36,233 nt of DNA from DALYLB01 sp046154695 (GTDB lineage: Bacteria; Acidobacteriota; Blastocatellia; RBC074), in NCBI GenBank assembly GCA_046154695.1, contig JBJXFI010000076.1, forward strand, positions 1 through 36,233, written 5' to 3'. Each line of letters starts with the position of its first letter. Positions within the stretch are counted from its first letter, which is position 1. The notes below the pieces were generated by a model. It worked only from the letters and a program-made list of their open reading frames with translations. It ran no database searches and was not told where the DNA came from. Shown here one piece after another: positions 25,662 through 33,919 of the stretch. Both the position numbers and the translations under genes were made by a program.

Positions 25662-27296
25662 AGAAACATCGGCTGGATACCTGTTATCAGGCAGCGCGGC
25701 CTGCTCTGTTTGTGCCTGAGCTTGTTTGCCCCGATGGCATGGGCGGATACCTATCCGCGGCAGGCAAAAGTGGACGCGCTGCATTACGCGTTTCAACTCA
25801 TGCTCAATGATGAGAACGACGAGATCATTGGCGAGGCGACGATAACGCTTCGTTTCACGGGCGCAGGGGTCACGGAAGTCGCGCTCGATCTCGCGTCAGC
25901 ATCAAATGGCAAAGGCATGACCGTCGCCGGCGTGGCGTCCAGCGGCGCACCAATCGCGTTCAAACATCAGGCGGACCGGCTCATTATGAGTTTGCCCGCG
26001 CCACCGCCGGCGGGCGAACGGCGGCAATTCATCGTGCGCTATCGCGGTGTGCCGGCCAATGGCCTGCGCATGCTCAAAAACAAATTCGGCGAACGCGTTT
26101 TCTTCAGCGAGAACTGGCCCAACAACGCGCGCCAGTGGCTGCCGATGATTGACCATCCTTACGACAAGGCAACCAGCGAATTCATCATCATCGCGCCCGT
26201 CAAATATCAAGTCGTCGCCAACGGCCTGCTGCGGGAAGAAACCGACCTCGGTGACGGGCAGCGTCTCACGCATTGGAAGCAGTCCGTGCCGATCGCTTCG
26301 TGGCTGAACGCGGTCGGGGTAGCGCAATTCGCCGTGCATCACGACGGCCCTGTCAAAGGCGTGCCGCATCAGACCTGGGTTTATCATCAGGAGCGGGCAA
26401 CCGGCCCCGCCTGGTTCGAGGCCAGGTCGCGCCAGGCGATGGAATTTTTCAGCGAATATATCGGCCCGTATCCCTACGAAAAACTGGCCAATGTCGAAGC
26501 CGCCGGTTTCGGCGGCGGCACCGAACACGCCAGCGCGATCTTTTACGGCGAGAAATCCATCCTGGAGCGCCCCGATACCGGCTTGATCGCGCATGAAATC
26601 GCGCACCAATGGTTCGGCAATTCGGTGACGGAAAAAGATTGGGACGACGTATGGCTGAGCGAAGGCTTCGCCACCTATTTCACCCTGCTGACGGCCGAAC
26701 ATTACGAAGGGCGCGATGCCTTCGTCGCCGGATTGAAGCGCAGCCGCGAGCAGGTCTTTGCACTGGAAAAACAGACTCCGGGCGTGGCGGTGCTGCATAA
26801 CAATCTGGCGGATATGAAGAAGGTGCTGAACCGGATTATTTATCAGAAAGGCGGCTGGACGCTGCATATGCTGCGCGGCCTGATGGGCACGGAGAAGTTC
26901 CGGGCCGGCATCCGCGATTACTATCAACGCTATCGCAACGGCAGCGCGACGACCGATGACTTTCGCAGCGTGATGGAAGAGCACGCCGGGTCGGAACTGT
27001 CATGGTTCTTTCGGCAATGGCTGGCGCGGGCCGGATCGCCGGTGATTGAAGTCAGTTGGTGGTATGAGGCAACGACCGCGCGTGTCGTGCTCGAACTGAT
27101 GCAAACCCAGCCGGGGGAAGCCTATCGGCTGCCGCTCGAAATCGGCCTCACCGCTGGCGGCCAGGCAAAGATCGAGAAGATTGAATTCACACAGAAGCAG
27201 CAGCGTTTTGAGCTCGCGGCGGACAAAGAGCCGGCGACGGTCGCGCTCGATCCAAATACCTGGATGTTAATGGATGCGCGCATCCGCAAACGCTGA
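25659..27296 (+). CDS. Secreted M1-family metallopeptidase (aminopeptidase N-like), apparent CTG start
   Basis: A 545-residue protein if it starts at CTG 25659. That start gives RNIGWIPVIRQRG, then LLCLCLSLFAPMAWA, a complete signal peptide; TTG 25710 would leave no charged n-region. Residues about 35-220 are the saddle-like N-terminal domain (ALHYAFQLMLNDENDEIIGE). The catalytic domain has GGGTEHAS, the counterpart of the GxMEN motif, the zinc site HEIAH (312-316) and Glu335 in WLSEGFATYF, i.e. HEXXH-x18-E. It lacks the large helical C-terminal domain of full-size aminopeptidase N, as short secreted members do. It would remove N-terminal residues from peptides outside the cytoplasm. It lies 27 bases after the sulfatase gene. 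Confidence 0.93.
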   Translation: MRNIGWIPVIRQRGLLCLCLSLFAPMAWADTYPRQAKVDALHYAFQLMLNDENDEIIGEATITLRFTGAGVTEVALDLASASNGKGMTVAGVASSGAPIAFKHQADRLIMSLPAPPPAGERRQFIVRYRGVPANGLRMLKNKFGERVFFSENWPNNARQWLPMIDHPYDKATSEFIIIAPVKYQVVANGLLREETDLGDGQRLTHWKQSVPIASWLNAVGVAQFAVHHDGPVKGVPHQTWVYHQERATGPAWFEARSRQAMEFFSEYIGPYPYEKLANVEAAGFGGGTEHASAIFYGEKSILERPDTGLIAHEIAHQWFGNSVTEKDWDDVWLSEGFATYFTLLTAEHYEGRDAFVAGLKRSREQVFALEKQTPGVAVLHNNLADMKKVLNRIIYQKGGWTLHMLRGLMGTEKFRAGIRDYYQRYRNGSATTDDFRSVMEEHAGSELSWFFRQWLARAGSPVIEVSWWYEATTARVVLELMQTQPGEAYRLPLEIGLTAGGQAKIEKIEFTQKQQRFELAADKEPATVALDPNTWMLMDARIRKR

Positions 27297-27344
27297 TTCG
27301 ATCGCATCCTCTCGCGCCAGGCCGCCCCGCCCCCGCACTATCAA

Positions 27345-28994
27345 TCATGTTGTCTCTGGCCGGACAAATTGTTTGGCCCAGGCCGCCGCCGTCTGAATAT
27401 CCGCGAACAGGTGCTGGTGAGCGATCAGGTCCGGGACAATGCTCAGGCCTATCAGCCGATCCAGGGGTTGCGGCCGCAAGCCGGTCATCACCACCTGAAT
27501 GCCTCTGGTCTCCAGCTCGATGACGGCGTCTTCCAGCGCCACCACTCCCGATTGATCGATGAACGGGACCTCTTCCATTCGCATAATCACGACCCGAACA
27601 TCGGGTAGTTGGCTCACCAGTTCCCGGAACTTGCTGATAAACCCGAAAAAGAACGGGCCGGAAAGATGTTTGATAAAAATCTTTTCGAGGTCCTTCTCGT
27701 CAAACAGGCCCTCTTCGTCCGGCAATTCCGTTTCGCGCAGCAGCGTCTTTTCCAATTGCAGGTCCGCCAGATCGCTCATGCGCTTCATGAAAAAGAGCGA
27801 GGCCAGCACCATTCCGATGGCCACCGCCAGCAGCAGATCGACGGCCACTGTGACGACCAGCACCAGCACCATGATGATGGCGTCGTGCCGCGGAATCTTC
27901 CGCAAGGCCCGCAAGCCTTTGAAATCGATGATGCTGACGCCGACCGTGATCAGAATGCCCGCCAGCACCGACTTGGGAATGAGCGCGGTGTAGCGCCCCA
28001 GCCCCAACAACACCGCCAGCAAAAAAAGCCCGTGAATCACGCCGGACAAGGTCGTTTTGCCGCCCGCCCGAATGTTCACCACGGTCCGCATCGTGGCGCC
28101 CGCGCCCGGAATGCCGCCAAACAGGGCCGCCGCCATATTGCCCAGCCCCTGCCCGATCAACTCTTGATTGCTGTTGTGGCGTGTGCGGCTCAGGTTGTCC
28201 GCGATGACCGAGGTCAGCAGCGAATCGATGGCTCCCAACGCGGCAAGCGTCATCGCCGGACCGACAATCTGGTAAAGCCCGCCGAAGCTGATGGCGCCGA
28301 ACAGGGAGAGTTGTAGTGTGGGCGGGCCGCCGGGAATTTCGCCGATTAAGGGAGCCGGCAGTTGCAGCAGGTTAGCGCCGACGGTCGCCGCCAATAACGC
28401 CACCAGGGCGCTGGGCACGGCACTGGTCAGGCGCGGGAACAAATAAATAATCAGAATGGTGGCAATCGTGATTCCGACGGCCGCCCAGTTGACGGCGGCC
28501 AGCGGCGCCGCCAGTCCGGTGAAAATTCCCGCGATGGAACCGGGCGAAGTGTGCCCCAGCAGTGGATAGATCTGCAGCAGAATGATAACCACGCCGATGC
28601 CGCTCATAAACCCCGAAATCACGGGGTGCGGCATATAACGAATATAGCCGCCGACCCTGAACACGCCGATCAGCATTTCAAAGACGCCAGCCAAAAAGAA
28701 CGTCAGCAGAATCGTGCCGAGGGCGGCCTCCAGATTGCCGGCCTGCGCGATGGCATTCGCCACGACCAGCGAGGAGACGACCGTCATCGGCCCGGTCGGT
28801 CCACTGACCTGCTGCGCCGTGCCCCCGACCAGCGCCGCCACAATGCCGATTATAATCGCGCCATAAAGCCCCGCTGTCGCACCCAGCCCCGATTGCACGC
28901 CAAAGGCCAGCGCCAGCGGCAACGCCACGATGCCGGCTGTGATTCCGCCCATCATGTCGTTTCTTAAAAACGCAAAGGTGATAATTTTTTTCAT
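27345..28994 (-). CDS. SulP-family anion transporter with STAS domain
   Basis: A 549-residue protein (ATG 28994; the frame is open to 29198 but the extra part is polar and unlike the family). About 10-12 membrane segments cover residues 5-400, with the family signature near the start (DMMGGITAGIVALPLALAFG) and GLYGAIIIGIVAALVGGTAQQ, then GNMAAALFGGIPGAGATMRTVVNIRAGG. A cytoplasmic STAS domain follows (FFFGFISKFRELVSQLP, EVPFIDQSGVVALEDAV). SulP proteins move sulfate, bicarbonate or other anions with H+ or Na+. Sulfatases on both sides make sulfate a reasonable guess, but bicarbonate cannot be excluded. It is convergent with the aminopeptidase gene. Confidence 0.95.
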   Translation of the reverse strand: MKKIITFAFLRNDMMGGITAGIVALPLALAFGVQSGLGATAGLYGAIIIGIVAALVGGTAQQVSGPTGPMTVVSSLVVANAIAQAGNLEAALGTILLTFFLAGVFEMLIGVFRVGGYIRYMPHPVISGFMSGIGVVIILLQIYPLLGHTSPGSIAGIFTGLAAPLAAVNWAAVGITIATILIIYLFPRLTSAVPSALVALLAATVGANLLQLPAPLIGEIPGGPPTLQLSLFGAISFGGLYQIVGPAMTLAALGAIDSLLTSVIADNLSRTRHNSNQELIGQGLGNMAAALFGGIPGAGATMRTVVNIRAGGKTTLSGVIHGLFLLAVLLGLGRYTALIPKSVLAGILITVGVSIIDFKGLRALRKIPRHDAIIMVLVLVVTVAVDLLLAVAIGMVLASLFFMKRMSDLADLQLEKTLLRETELPDEEGLFDEKDLEKIFIKHLSGPFFFGFISKFRELVSQLPDVRVVIMRMEEVPFIDQSGVVALEDAVIELETRGIQVVMTGLRPQPLDRLIGLSIVPDLIAHQHLFADIQTAAAWAKQFVRPETT

Positions 28995-29418
28995 TGCTCG
29001 TTCATCGTCGCCGGCGAGCGGAGTCTGGCGCGTCCCTGGCCAGTTCGCCTGCCGCCTTCGGGTTGTTCTTTCCGGAAAAATGGGCCAATGATTGGGAACG
29101 ACGGAAAAAGGCCGGCGCACCATCCGCGATTCGGTTTCACACCAGGCCGGAGATCGCGCTTGAATAGATCGCCGCGGCGGCCAGTGCTGGATTGACACGT
29201 GGGATTATCCTCACGGACACGGCCTTTGGCAACAATCCCGCCTTTCGCCACCGGGCGAATCGACGCCATTCCCAGCCCGCTTTGCAGGCTGTTGCCGCAA
29301 TGAAATTCAATGAAATTCACTGACTACATGCCCATGTGGAAAGATTGTGAAGCGGGACAATGAAATGGCCGGCTCGCTGTTTTTCTCTCTCTCCACTTTC
29401 TGTATTATGCCTCCCACT
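28995..29418. other. Divergent intergenic region, no gene recognised
   Basis: This is the shared upstream region of the SulP gene (minus) and sulfatase 2 (plus). It holds a 10-base tandem duplication (AATGAAATTC twice, near 29299-29318). A TATTAT box ends about 11 bases before the sulfatase ATG, which would make a very short leader and fits the absence of an SD there. No RNA gene or riboswitch is recognised. Confidence 0.4.
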
Positions 29419-30837
29419 ATGAAAAACATACATCGCTCCCTGCTCGCTTTACTCCTGCTTGCATCGCCTGGCTTCGCGCAAGGCAATCACCGTCCGCCAA
29501 ATTTCGTCGTGATTTTCTGCGACGATCTCGGCTATGGCGATTTGGGCAGTTTCGGCAATCCGACGATTCGCACGCCGCATCTCGACCGAATGGCGGCGGA
29601 AGGCCAGCGATGGACGAGTTTTTATTCGGCGGATTCGGTGTGCACGCCCAGCCGCGCGGCGCTGTTGACGGGGCGCTTGCCCATTCGCACGGGGATGTTT
29701 TCCGACACGCGGCGCGTGCTCTTCCCCGATTCCGCCGAAGGGCTTCCGGCCAGCGAAATCACCATTGCCGAGCTGCTGAAAACACGCGGCTATGCGGCCG
29801 CCGCCATCGGCAAATGGCATCTCGGCTGGCAGCGCGAATTCCTGCCGATGAAACAGGGCTTCGATTCGTACTTTGGTATTCCGTACTCAAACGACATGGA
29901 CGCCGTCGTCAAGTTCAGCGCGCGCGCGGAGTATCTGGCCTTCATGAAAAACCCGAAGCGCGAATACTGGAACGTGCCGTTGATGCGCGACGAAACCGTC
30001 ATCGAACGCCCGGCGGAGCAGACGACGCTGACGCGGCGTTACACCGATGAAGCGATCCGGTTCATCAGCGCGAACAAGTCCCGCCCGTTCTTCTTGTACC
30101 TCGCGCACACGATGCCGCACATGCCGCTGTTTCGCTCGAAGGAATTTGAGAACAAAAGCGCGCGCGGATTGTACGGCGATGTGATCGAAGAGCTGGACGC
30201 AAATGTAGGGCGCGTGCTGGCCGCTTTGCGGCAATTGAAACTCGACCGCAACACACTGGTCGTTTTCAGCAGCGACAACGGGCCGTGGGCGGTCTTTGAC
30301 GAACAGGGCGGCTCTGCCGGGTTGTTGCGGGGCGCGAAAGGAGACACGTTTGAGGGCGGCATGCGCGAGCCGGCGATTTTCTGGCAGCCCGGCACCGTCA
30401 AACCAGGCGTCGTCACCGACATTGGCGCAACACTCGATTTGCTGCCCACGTTTTGCGCATTGGCGGGCGTGAAGGCTCCGTCGGATCGCGTGCTGGACGG
30501 GTATGATTTGAGCCCGGTGTTGCGCGGCAAGGGGCGCGGCGCGCGCGAGACGATGTTTTATTGGCGCGGGTCGAAGCTGTACGCCGTACGGCACGGCTCA
30601 TTCAAAGCCCATTTCATTATGCGTTCGGGCTATGGCGGCGAAGCGGCGGTGATGCATGAAACGCCGGAGCTCTACAATCTGGATCACGACCCGTCGGAAA
30701 AATGGAACGTCGCGGCAAAACATCCCGACGTAATTGCCGAGATCCGCCGCCTGGCCGAAGCGCACCAGCATGCGATCCCTCCCGTCGAAAACCATCTGGA
30801 TAAACGTATTGCCCCAACCACTGGAAACCAGCCATGA
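29419..30837 (+). CDS. Secreted sulfatase (type I, FGly-dependent), compact form
   Basis: A 472-residue protein from ATG 29419, chosen for the signal peptide (HRSLLALLLLASPGFAQG); in-frame starts at 29347 and 29365 only add a poor extension, and none has a convincing SD. Metal ligands are FCDDLGYGD (Asp35, Asp36), the formylglycine motif CTPSRAALLTG at Cys75, then IGKWHLGW and SSDNGPWAVF. It has no C-terminal sandwich, the normal size for GalNAc-6-sulfatase/arylsulfatase A-like bacterial enzymes. It releases sulfate from carbohydrates in the periplasm. It is divergent from the SulP gene. About 200 bases of unassigned DNA follow. Confidence 0.95.
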   Translation: MKNIHRSLLALLLLASPGFAQGNHRPPNFVVIFCDDLGYGDLGSFGNPTIRTPHLDRMAAEGQRWTSFYSADSVCTPSRAALLTGRLPIRTGMFSDTRRVLFPDSAEGLPASEITIAELLKTRGYAAAAIGKWHLGWQREFLPMKQGFDSYFGIPYSNDMDAVVKFSARAEYLAFMKNPKREYWNVPLMRDETVIERPAEQTTLTRRYTDEAIRFISANKSRPFFLYLAHTMPHMPLFRSKEFENKSARGLYGDVIEELDANVGRVLAALRQLKLDRNTLVVFSSDNGPWAVFDEQGGSAGLLRGAKGDTFEGGMREPAIFWQPGTVKPGVVTDIGATLDLLPTFCALAGVKAPSDRVLDGYDLSPVLRGKGRGARETMFYWRGSKLYAVRHGSFKAHFIMRSGYGGEAAVMHETPELYNLDHDPSEKWNVAAKHPDVIAEIRRLAEAHQHAIPPVENHLDKRIAPTTGNQP

Positions 30838-31037
30838 ATCGAGCGCGCTGATTCATTCCGAACAACCGCTTCCCGCTTTGTGGCGTAATTGTCAGGGCGG
30901 GAAGATACGGGGCGAAAGAGTCTCTATCGAGAATCGGGGAAGCCATAAAATCAAGGGGTTCCGGCGCCATCAACCGTGGCACATTGCTTGCTGATTTCAT
31001 TGCGCCGGATGTTTCCCGAAAGGAACCCCATATATTT

Positions 31038-32057
31038 ATGGCGAGAAGGAATGTATTGATCGCCTGGATCAGGGAGAGCGACGTGATGAGCGATTTCCGC
31101 CAGATCGCAGCATGGATGACCAACGGCGCCAATGAGCGCGTCACGCTTGTCGGCTGGTCGGAAGGCGCGGGACTCGACGTTCTGGCCGCGGCGGCCGCGG
31201 AGAACAACCGAACCTTTAATGGCCTCGTCACATTCGGCCTGGAGGATGTGAACGTTCTTGGCTGGTGCTGGAAAGACAACATCACCTACATCACCAGGTC
31301 CAGGCCGAATGAACCGACTTTTCAGGCGAGCGGCTATATGGGGAAGATCGCGCCGCTCCCATACCTGATGATTCATTCGAGCATGGATGAGTTCGTCTCC
31401 TTCGACGAAGCCAGGATGCTCGCCACCGCGGCGAAAGAACCGAAGCGCGCGATCGTCATCCAGGCAAACAATCACCGCTTCGTCGGATTAATCGCGGTGT
31501 TCGTGCCGCTTCCGAAAGACCTGCTGCGCGCGGCGGGCACGCTCGGCGTGGGTGTCGTGATCGCGGCGGCGGTGTTGTTTTACTTTATCGCGCGTCCGCA
31601 AAAAGTGGCGCGATTCCTGCCCGGACCTCTGCGATTCGCTTCGTCGCTGCTGGAGCGGCTGTCGAGCGGCCTGCGGGGGATGGCACGCACACGGGAATTT
31701 TATCTGTCGATGGCCGGATTCTTGCTGTTGCCGGCGTTTCAGGCCATGGCGTTCTGGCTGGTGATGCTCGGGTGCGGCCTGCGCCTGAGTCTCTGGGTCG
31801 GCGCGGCGGTTTTTTTGATCGTCTATCAGGGCACGGCGATTCCGAACGCGCCTGCCAATATCGGCTCATACCAGTTTTTCACCGTCGTCGGGCTGACGCT
31901 CTTCGGCGTGGAGAAGACCGTCGCAACGGGGTTTTCGCTGGTGGTCTTCGTGCTGCTGACCTTGCCGCTGCTCCTGCTGGGATTTGCGGCGATGAGCGCC
32001 AGCGGAACCAGCTTGATGAAGGTTCGCCGGGAGGTGCAAACCCTTGCGAATCATTGA
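31038..32057 (+). CDS. Chimeric gene: AcvB/VirJ-type hydrolase fragment fused to C-terminal half of an LPG-synthase membrane domain
   Basis: An open frame of 339 residues from ATG 31038 (the frame is open from 30984). Residues 1-140 look like the later part of an AcvB/VirJ-type alpha/beta-hydrolase: TLVGWSEGAGLDVLAAA is the nucleophile elbow, HSSMDEFVSFDEARML the acid region and ANNHRFVG the His. The opening strands of that fold are missing. Directly after NHRFVG the protein jumps to LIAVFVPLPKDLL and continues with five membrane segments and PNAPANIGSYQFFTVVGLTLFGV, the second half of the UPF0104/MprF-flippase (LPG_synthase_TM) family. Both halves are truncated at the joint, near 31488. AcvB-type enzymes hydrolyse lysyl-phosphatidylglycerol, so the two families have related lipids. 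It is probably a deletion scar; function is doubtful. Confidence 0.7.
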   Translation: MARRNVLIAWIRESDVMSDFRQIAAWMTNGANERVTLVGWSEGAGLDVLAAAAAENNRTFNGLVTFGLEDVNVLGWCWKDNITYITRSRPNEPTFQASGYMGKIAPLPYLMIHSSMDEFVSFDEARMLATAAKEPKRAIVIQANNHRFVGLIAVFVPLPKDLLRAAGTLGVGVVIAAAVLFYFIARPQKVARFLPGPLRFASSLLERLSSGLRGMARTREFYLSMAGFLLLPAFQAMAFWLVMLGCGLRLSLWVGAAVFLIVYQGTAIPNAPANIGSYQFFTVVGLTLFGVEKTVATGFSLVVFVLLTLPLLLLGFAAMSASGTSLMKVRREVQTLANH

Positions 32058-32097
32058 AAGGAACTTTGCGACAGCAACCGTTGAAGAGGAGCCAATC

Positions 32098-32301
32098 ATG
32101 CGGTTGAATGAAAACTCCAGATTCATCATCCTGACGGTGGGCGTCTTTTGCCTGATGCTGGGCGCGGCCGTGCTGTTGTTTTCGCTGATCGAGCGGGTGT
32201 TCTTCTCGGTGAATTTTGTGGGCATGTTCGTGGGGGCGTCGTCCATCGCGATAGCTCTCGGAGCATTGCTCCTGGCTCTCGGCCGGCGGAGGTCGATATG
32301 A
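32098..32301 (+). CDS. Small two-helix membrane protein, unrecognised
   Basis: A 67-residue protein; GAGGAG (32086-32091) places the start at ATG 32098 although the frame is open from 32044. Two hydrophobic helices (FIILTVGVFCLMLGAAVLLF; FVGMFVGASSIAIALGALLLAL) are linked by SLIERVFFSVN, and the end is basic (GRRRSI). I do not recognise a family. It lies 40 bases after the chimeric membrane gene and may be co-transcribed; it might be a small partner of the lipid-related protein, but this is only positional. Confidence 0.6.
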   Translation: MRLNENSRFIILTVGVFCLMLGAAVLLFSLIERVFFSVNFVGMFVGASSIAIALGALLLALGRRRSI

Positions 32302-32374
32302 AGGACTCATGTTACGCACCAAGAATAAGGGTCTGCCACTTGACAGGGTTTTCTCCCAACGGGGCGGCCTGACA

Positions 32375-32403
32375 GTAGCCCGGCAATAAATTTGCCTGGC
32401 TAC
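32375..32403. repeat. 12-bp inverted repeat (GTAGCCCGGCAA hairpin)
   Basis: GTAGCCCGGCAA (32375-32386) pairs with TTGCCTGGCTAC (32392-32403), one mismatch, 5-base loop. It lies just before the RND fragment and resembles dispersed intergenic repeats. It may mark the edge of a deletion. Confidence 0.6.
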
Positions 32404-32422
32404 CATCAAAGCATCCCTACGG

Positions 32423-32707
32423 GTGGACGTGCAAATGTTGACCGTCACGCACCCGCTGGAAGAGGCCATTCGAAACGTCCCTGGCATCACCAACGTGCGT
32501 TCGATCACCGGGCGCGGCTCGTCGGAGATCAGTGTGATTTTTCGCTGGGGCGTTGACATCCTCAACGCGCTGCACCTGATACATGGCAAGATCGCGCAGA
32601 TCGCGCCACGTCTGTCCCGGCTGCCCGGCGTGGCCGAAGCGCGCATCACCTGCATTCACAGCATAAGGAATAAGGCTTTCCTGCCATCGGGGAGAAAACT
32701 GAAGTAA
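32423..32707 (+). pseudogene. Fragment of an RND efflux transporter (AcrB/CzcA-type)
   Basis: The 94 codons read VTHPLEEAIRNVPGITNVRS, ITGRGSSEISVIFRWGVD and LHLIHGKIAQIAPRL, which match the first porter subdomain of RND pumps (family E-x-V-T-x-P-I-E-E and R-S-x-S-x-x-G-x-S-x-I-x-V-x-F). RND pumps have about 1000 residues; the first membrane helix and everything after about residue 130 are missing. There is no SD. It is a relic with both ends lost: the left at the hairpin 32375-32403, the right just before the GMC fragment. Confidence 0.8.
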
Positions 32708-32731
32708 ACTCAACAAATGGAGATCGATTCG

Positions 32732-33034
32732 ATGATCCAACGAAAAAGATTTGATGTCTGCGTGGTCGGCAGCGGCCCCGGCGGCGGCATTGCGCCTTAC
32801 GCGCTCGCGCGGGCCGGATTGAAAGTTGCGCTGGTCGAAGCCGGGCCGCGATTGCGCGCAGACATTGATTTCGGCACGCACGCCTGGCCTTACGAAATCA
32901 ACGAACGCACTCACAATGTTGGGCGCGATGACTCGCCGCGCCTGCGCTTCGAGGCAAATCACTTCACGCCCGCCGAGGAGAACATCGATGCATACATTCC
33001 AGGGCATTCTTCCCGCCCTTGTCACTCCCTTTGA
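32732..33034 (+). pseudogene. N-terminal fragment of a GMC-type FAD oxidoreductase
   Basis: From ATG 32732 (GGAG upstream) the frame reads RKRFDVCVVGSGPGGG, the FAD-binding GxGxxG loop, then ARAGLKVALVEAG (second strand and acidic end) and DFGTHAWPYE, matching the start of GMC oxidoreductases such as gluconate 2-dehydrogenase large subunits (about 550 residues). Family likeness stops near 32985; the last residues (IDAYIPGHSSRP) are an out-of-frame reading of the DHDPS gene. The fragment now supplies the ribosome site GAGGAG (32975-32980) for that gene. Confidence 0.8.
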
Positions 33035-33893
33035 CGGGAAGGGGCGCTTGCATACGGCATCCGTTGAGCGATTGCTGGCGCGGCTTTACGCGGCGGACGT
33101 GCATGGGGTGTACCTCTGCGGTTCGACGGGCGAAGGCATGCTCCAGCCGCTGGCGCAGCGCAAGCAGATGGCGGAAATCGCCATGAAAAATTCGCCGCCG
33201 GACAAACAGGTAATCGTCCACGTAGGCGCGAACACGACCGCGGAAGCCATTGAACTCGCGCGCCACGCGGCGCAAGTGGGCGCGCACGCGATCAGCAGCT
33301 TGCCTCCCATGGTCGGAGGCTATTCGTTCGCCGAGATCAAAACATTTTACGAACAATTGGCCGCCGCTTCGGAACTGCCGCTGCTGCTTTATTACTTTCC
33401 TGAAGTCTCGCCCGCCATCAAAACCGCTGAACAAGTCCTGGAATTGGCCGGTCTCCCGAATGTCGCCGGATTGAAGTTCACCGACTATGACCTGTATGCG
33501 ATGCTGCGGTTGAAGCGGCAGGGCGCGACGGTGTTTTACGGCCGCGATGAAATGCTGACAGCGGGCCTGCTGTTCGGCGCGGACGGCGGCATCGGCAGCT
33601 TTTACAATGTCATTCCACACCTGTTTATGGAAGTCTGGTATTTGACGCGGGAAAATCGTCACGACGCCGCGCTGGGAGCGCAGCAACAGATCAATGAGTT
33701 CATCACGATTACGCTGCGCTATCCGCTCTTCCCCGCCCTGAAAGCAATCCTGAGCTGGACAGGAATTGATTGCGGTCCGTGCCTTGCGCCGCGGCGCGCT
33801 TTTTTGACACCGGGTGAGACGGAACAATTGCGAAGCGAGCTGCAGGCGGCGGGTTTGCTCGATGTTGTCCTAAACTCAATCCCTTTCAAATAA
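32988..33893 (+). CDS. Dihydrodipicolinate synthase / N-acetylneuraminate lyase family aldolase
   Basis: A 301-residue protein; GAGGAG 7 bases upstream fixes ATG 32988. It is a complete class I aldolase TIM barrel: LPALVTPFDGKG opening, YLCGSTGEG (42-50) binding the pyruvate carboxylate, Tyr135 in LLYYFPE, and Schiff-base Lys163 in VAGLKFTDYDLYA. Family members cleave or form bonds between pyruvate and an aldehyde (dihydrodipicolinate, N-acetylneuraminate, 2-keto-3-deoxysugar acids). YYFPE and the isolated context look more like the sugar-acid/sialate lyase side than lysine synthesis; this is a judgement from motifs. Cytoplasmic. It directly follows a GMC fragment, so its promoter region was probably changed by a deletion. 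Confidence 0.93.
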   Translation: MHTFQGILPALVTPFDGKGRLHTASVERLLARLYAADVHGVYLCGSTGEGMLQPLAQRKQMAEIAMKNSPPDKQVIVHVGANTTAEAIELARHAAQVGAHAISSLPPMVGGYSFAEIKTFYEQLAAASELPLLLYYFPEVSPAIKTAEQVLELAGLPNVAGLKFTDYDLYAMLRLKRQGATVFYGRDEMLTAGLLFGADGGIGSFYNVIPHLFMEVWYLTRENRHDAALGAQQQINEFITITLRYPLFPALKAILSWTGIDCGPCLAPRRAFLTPGETEQLRSELQAAGLLDVVLNSIPFK

Positions 33894-33919
33894 TGCGCTG
33901 CCCTCTCGAAAATGACTCC

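Noticed and set aside
29295..29320. 10-base tandem repeat AATGAAATTC as an operator or iteron
   Set aside because: Only two copies, no symmetric structure or matching regulator; not enough to call a site.
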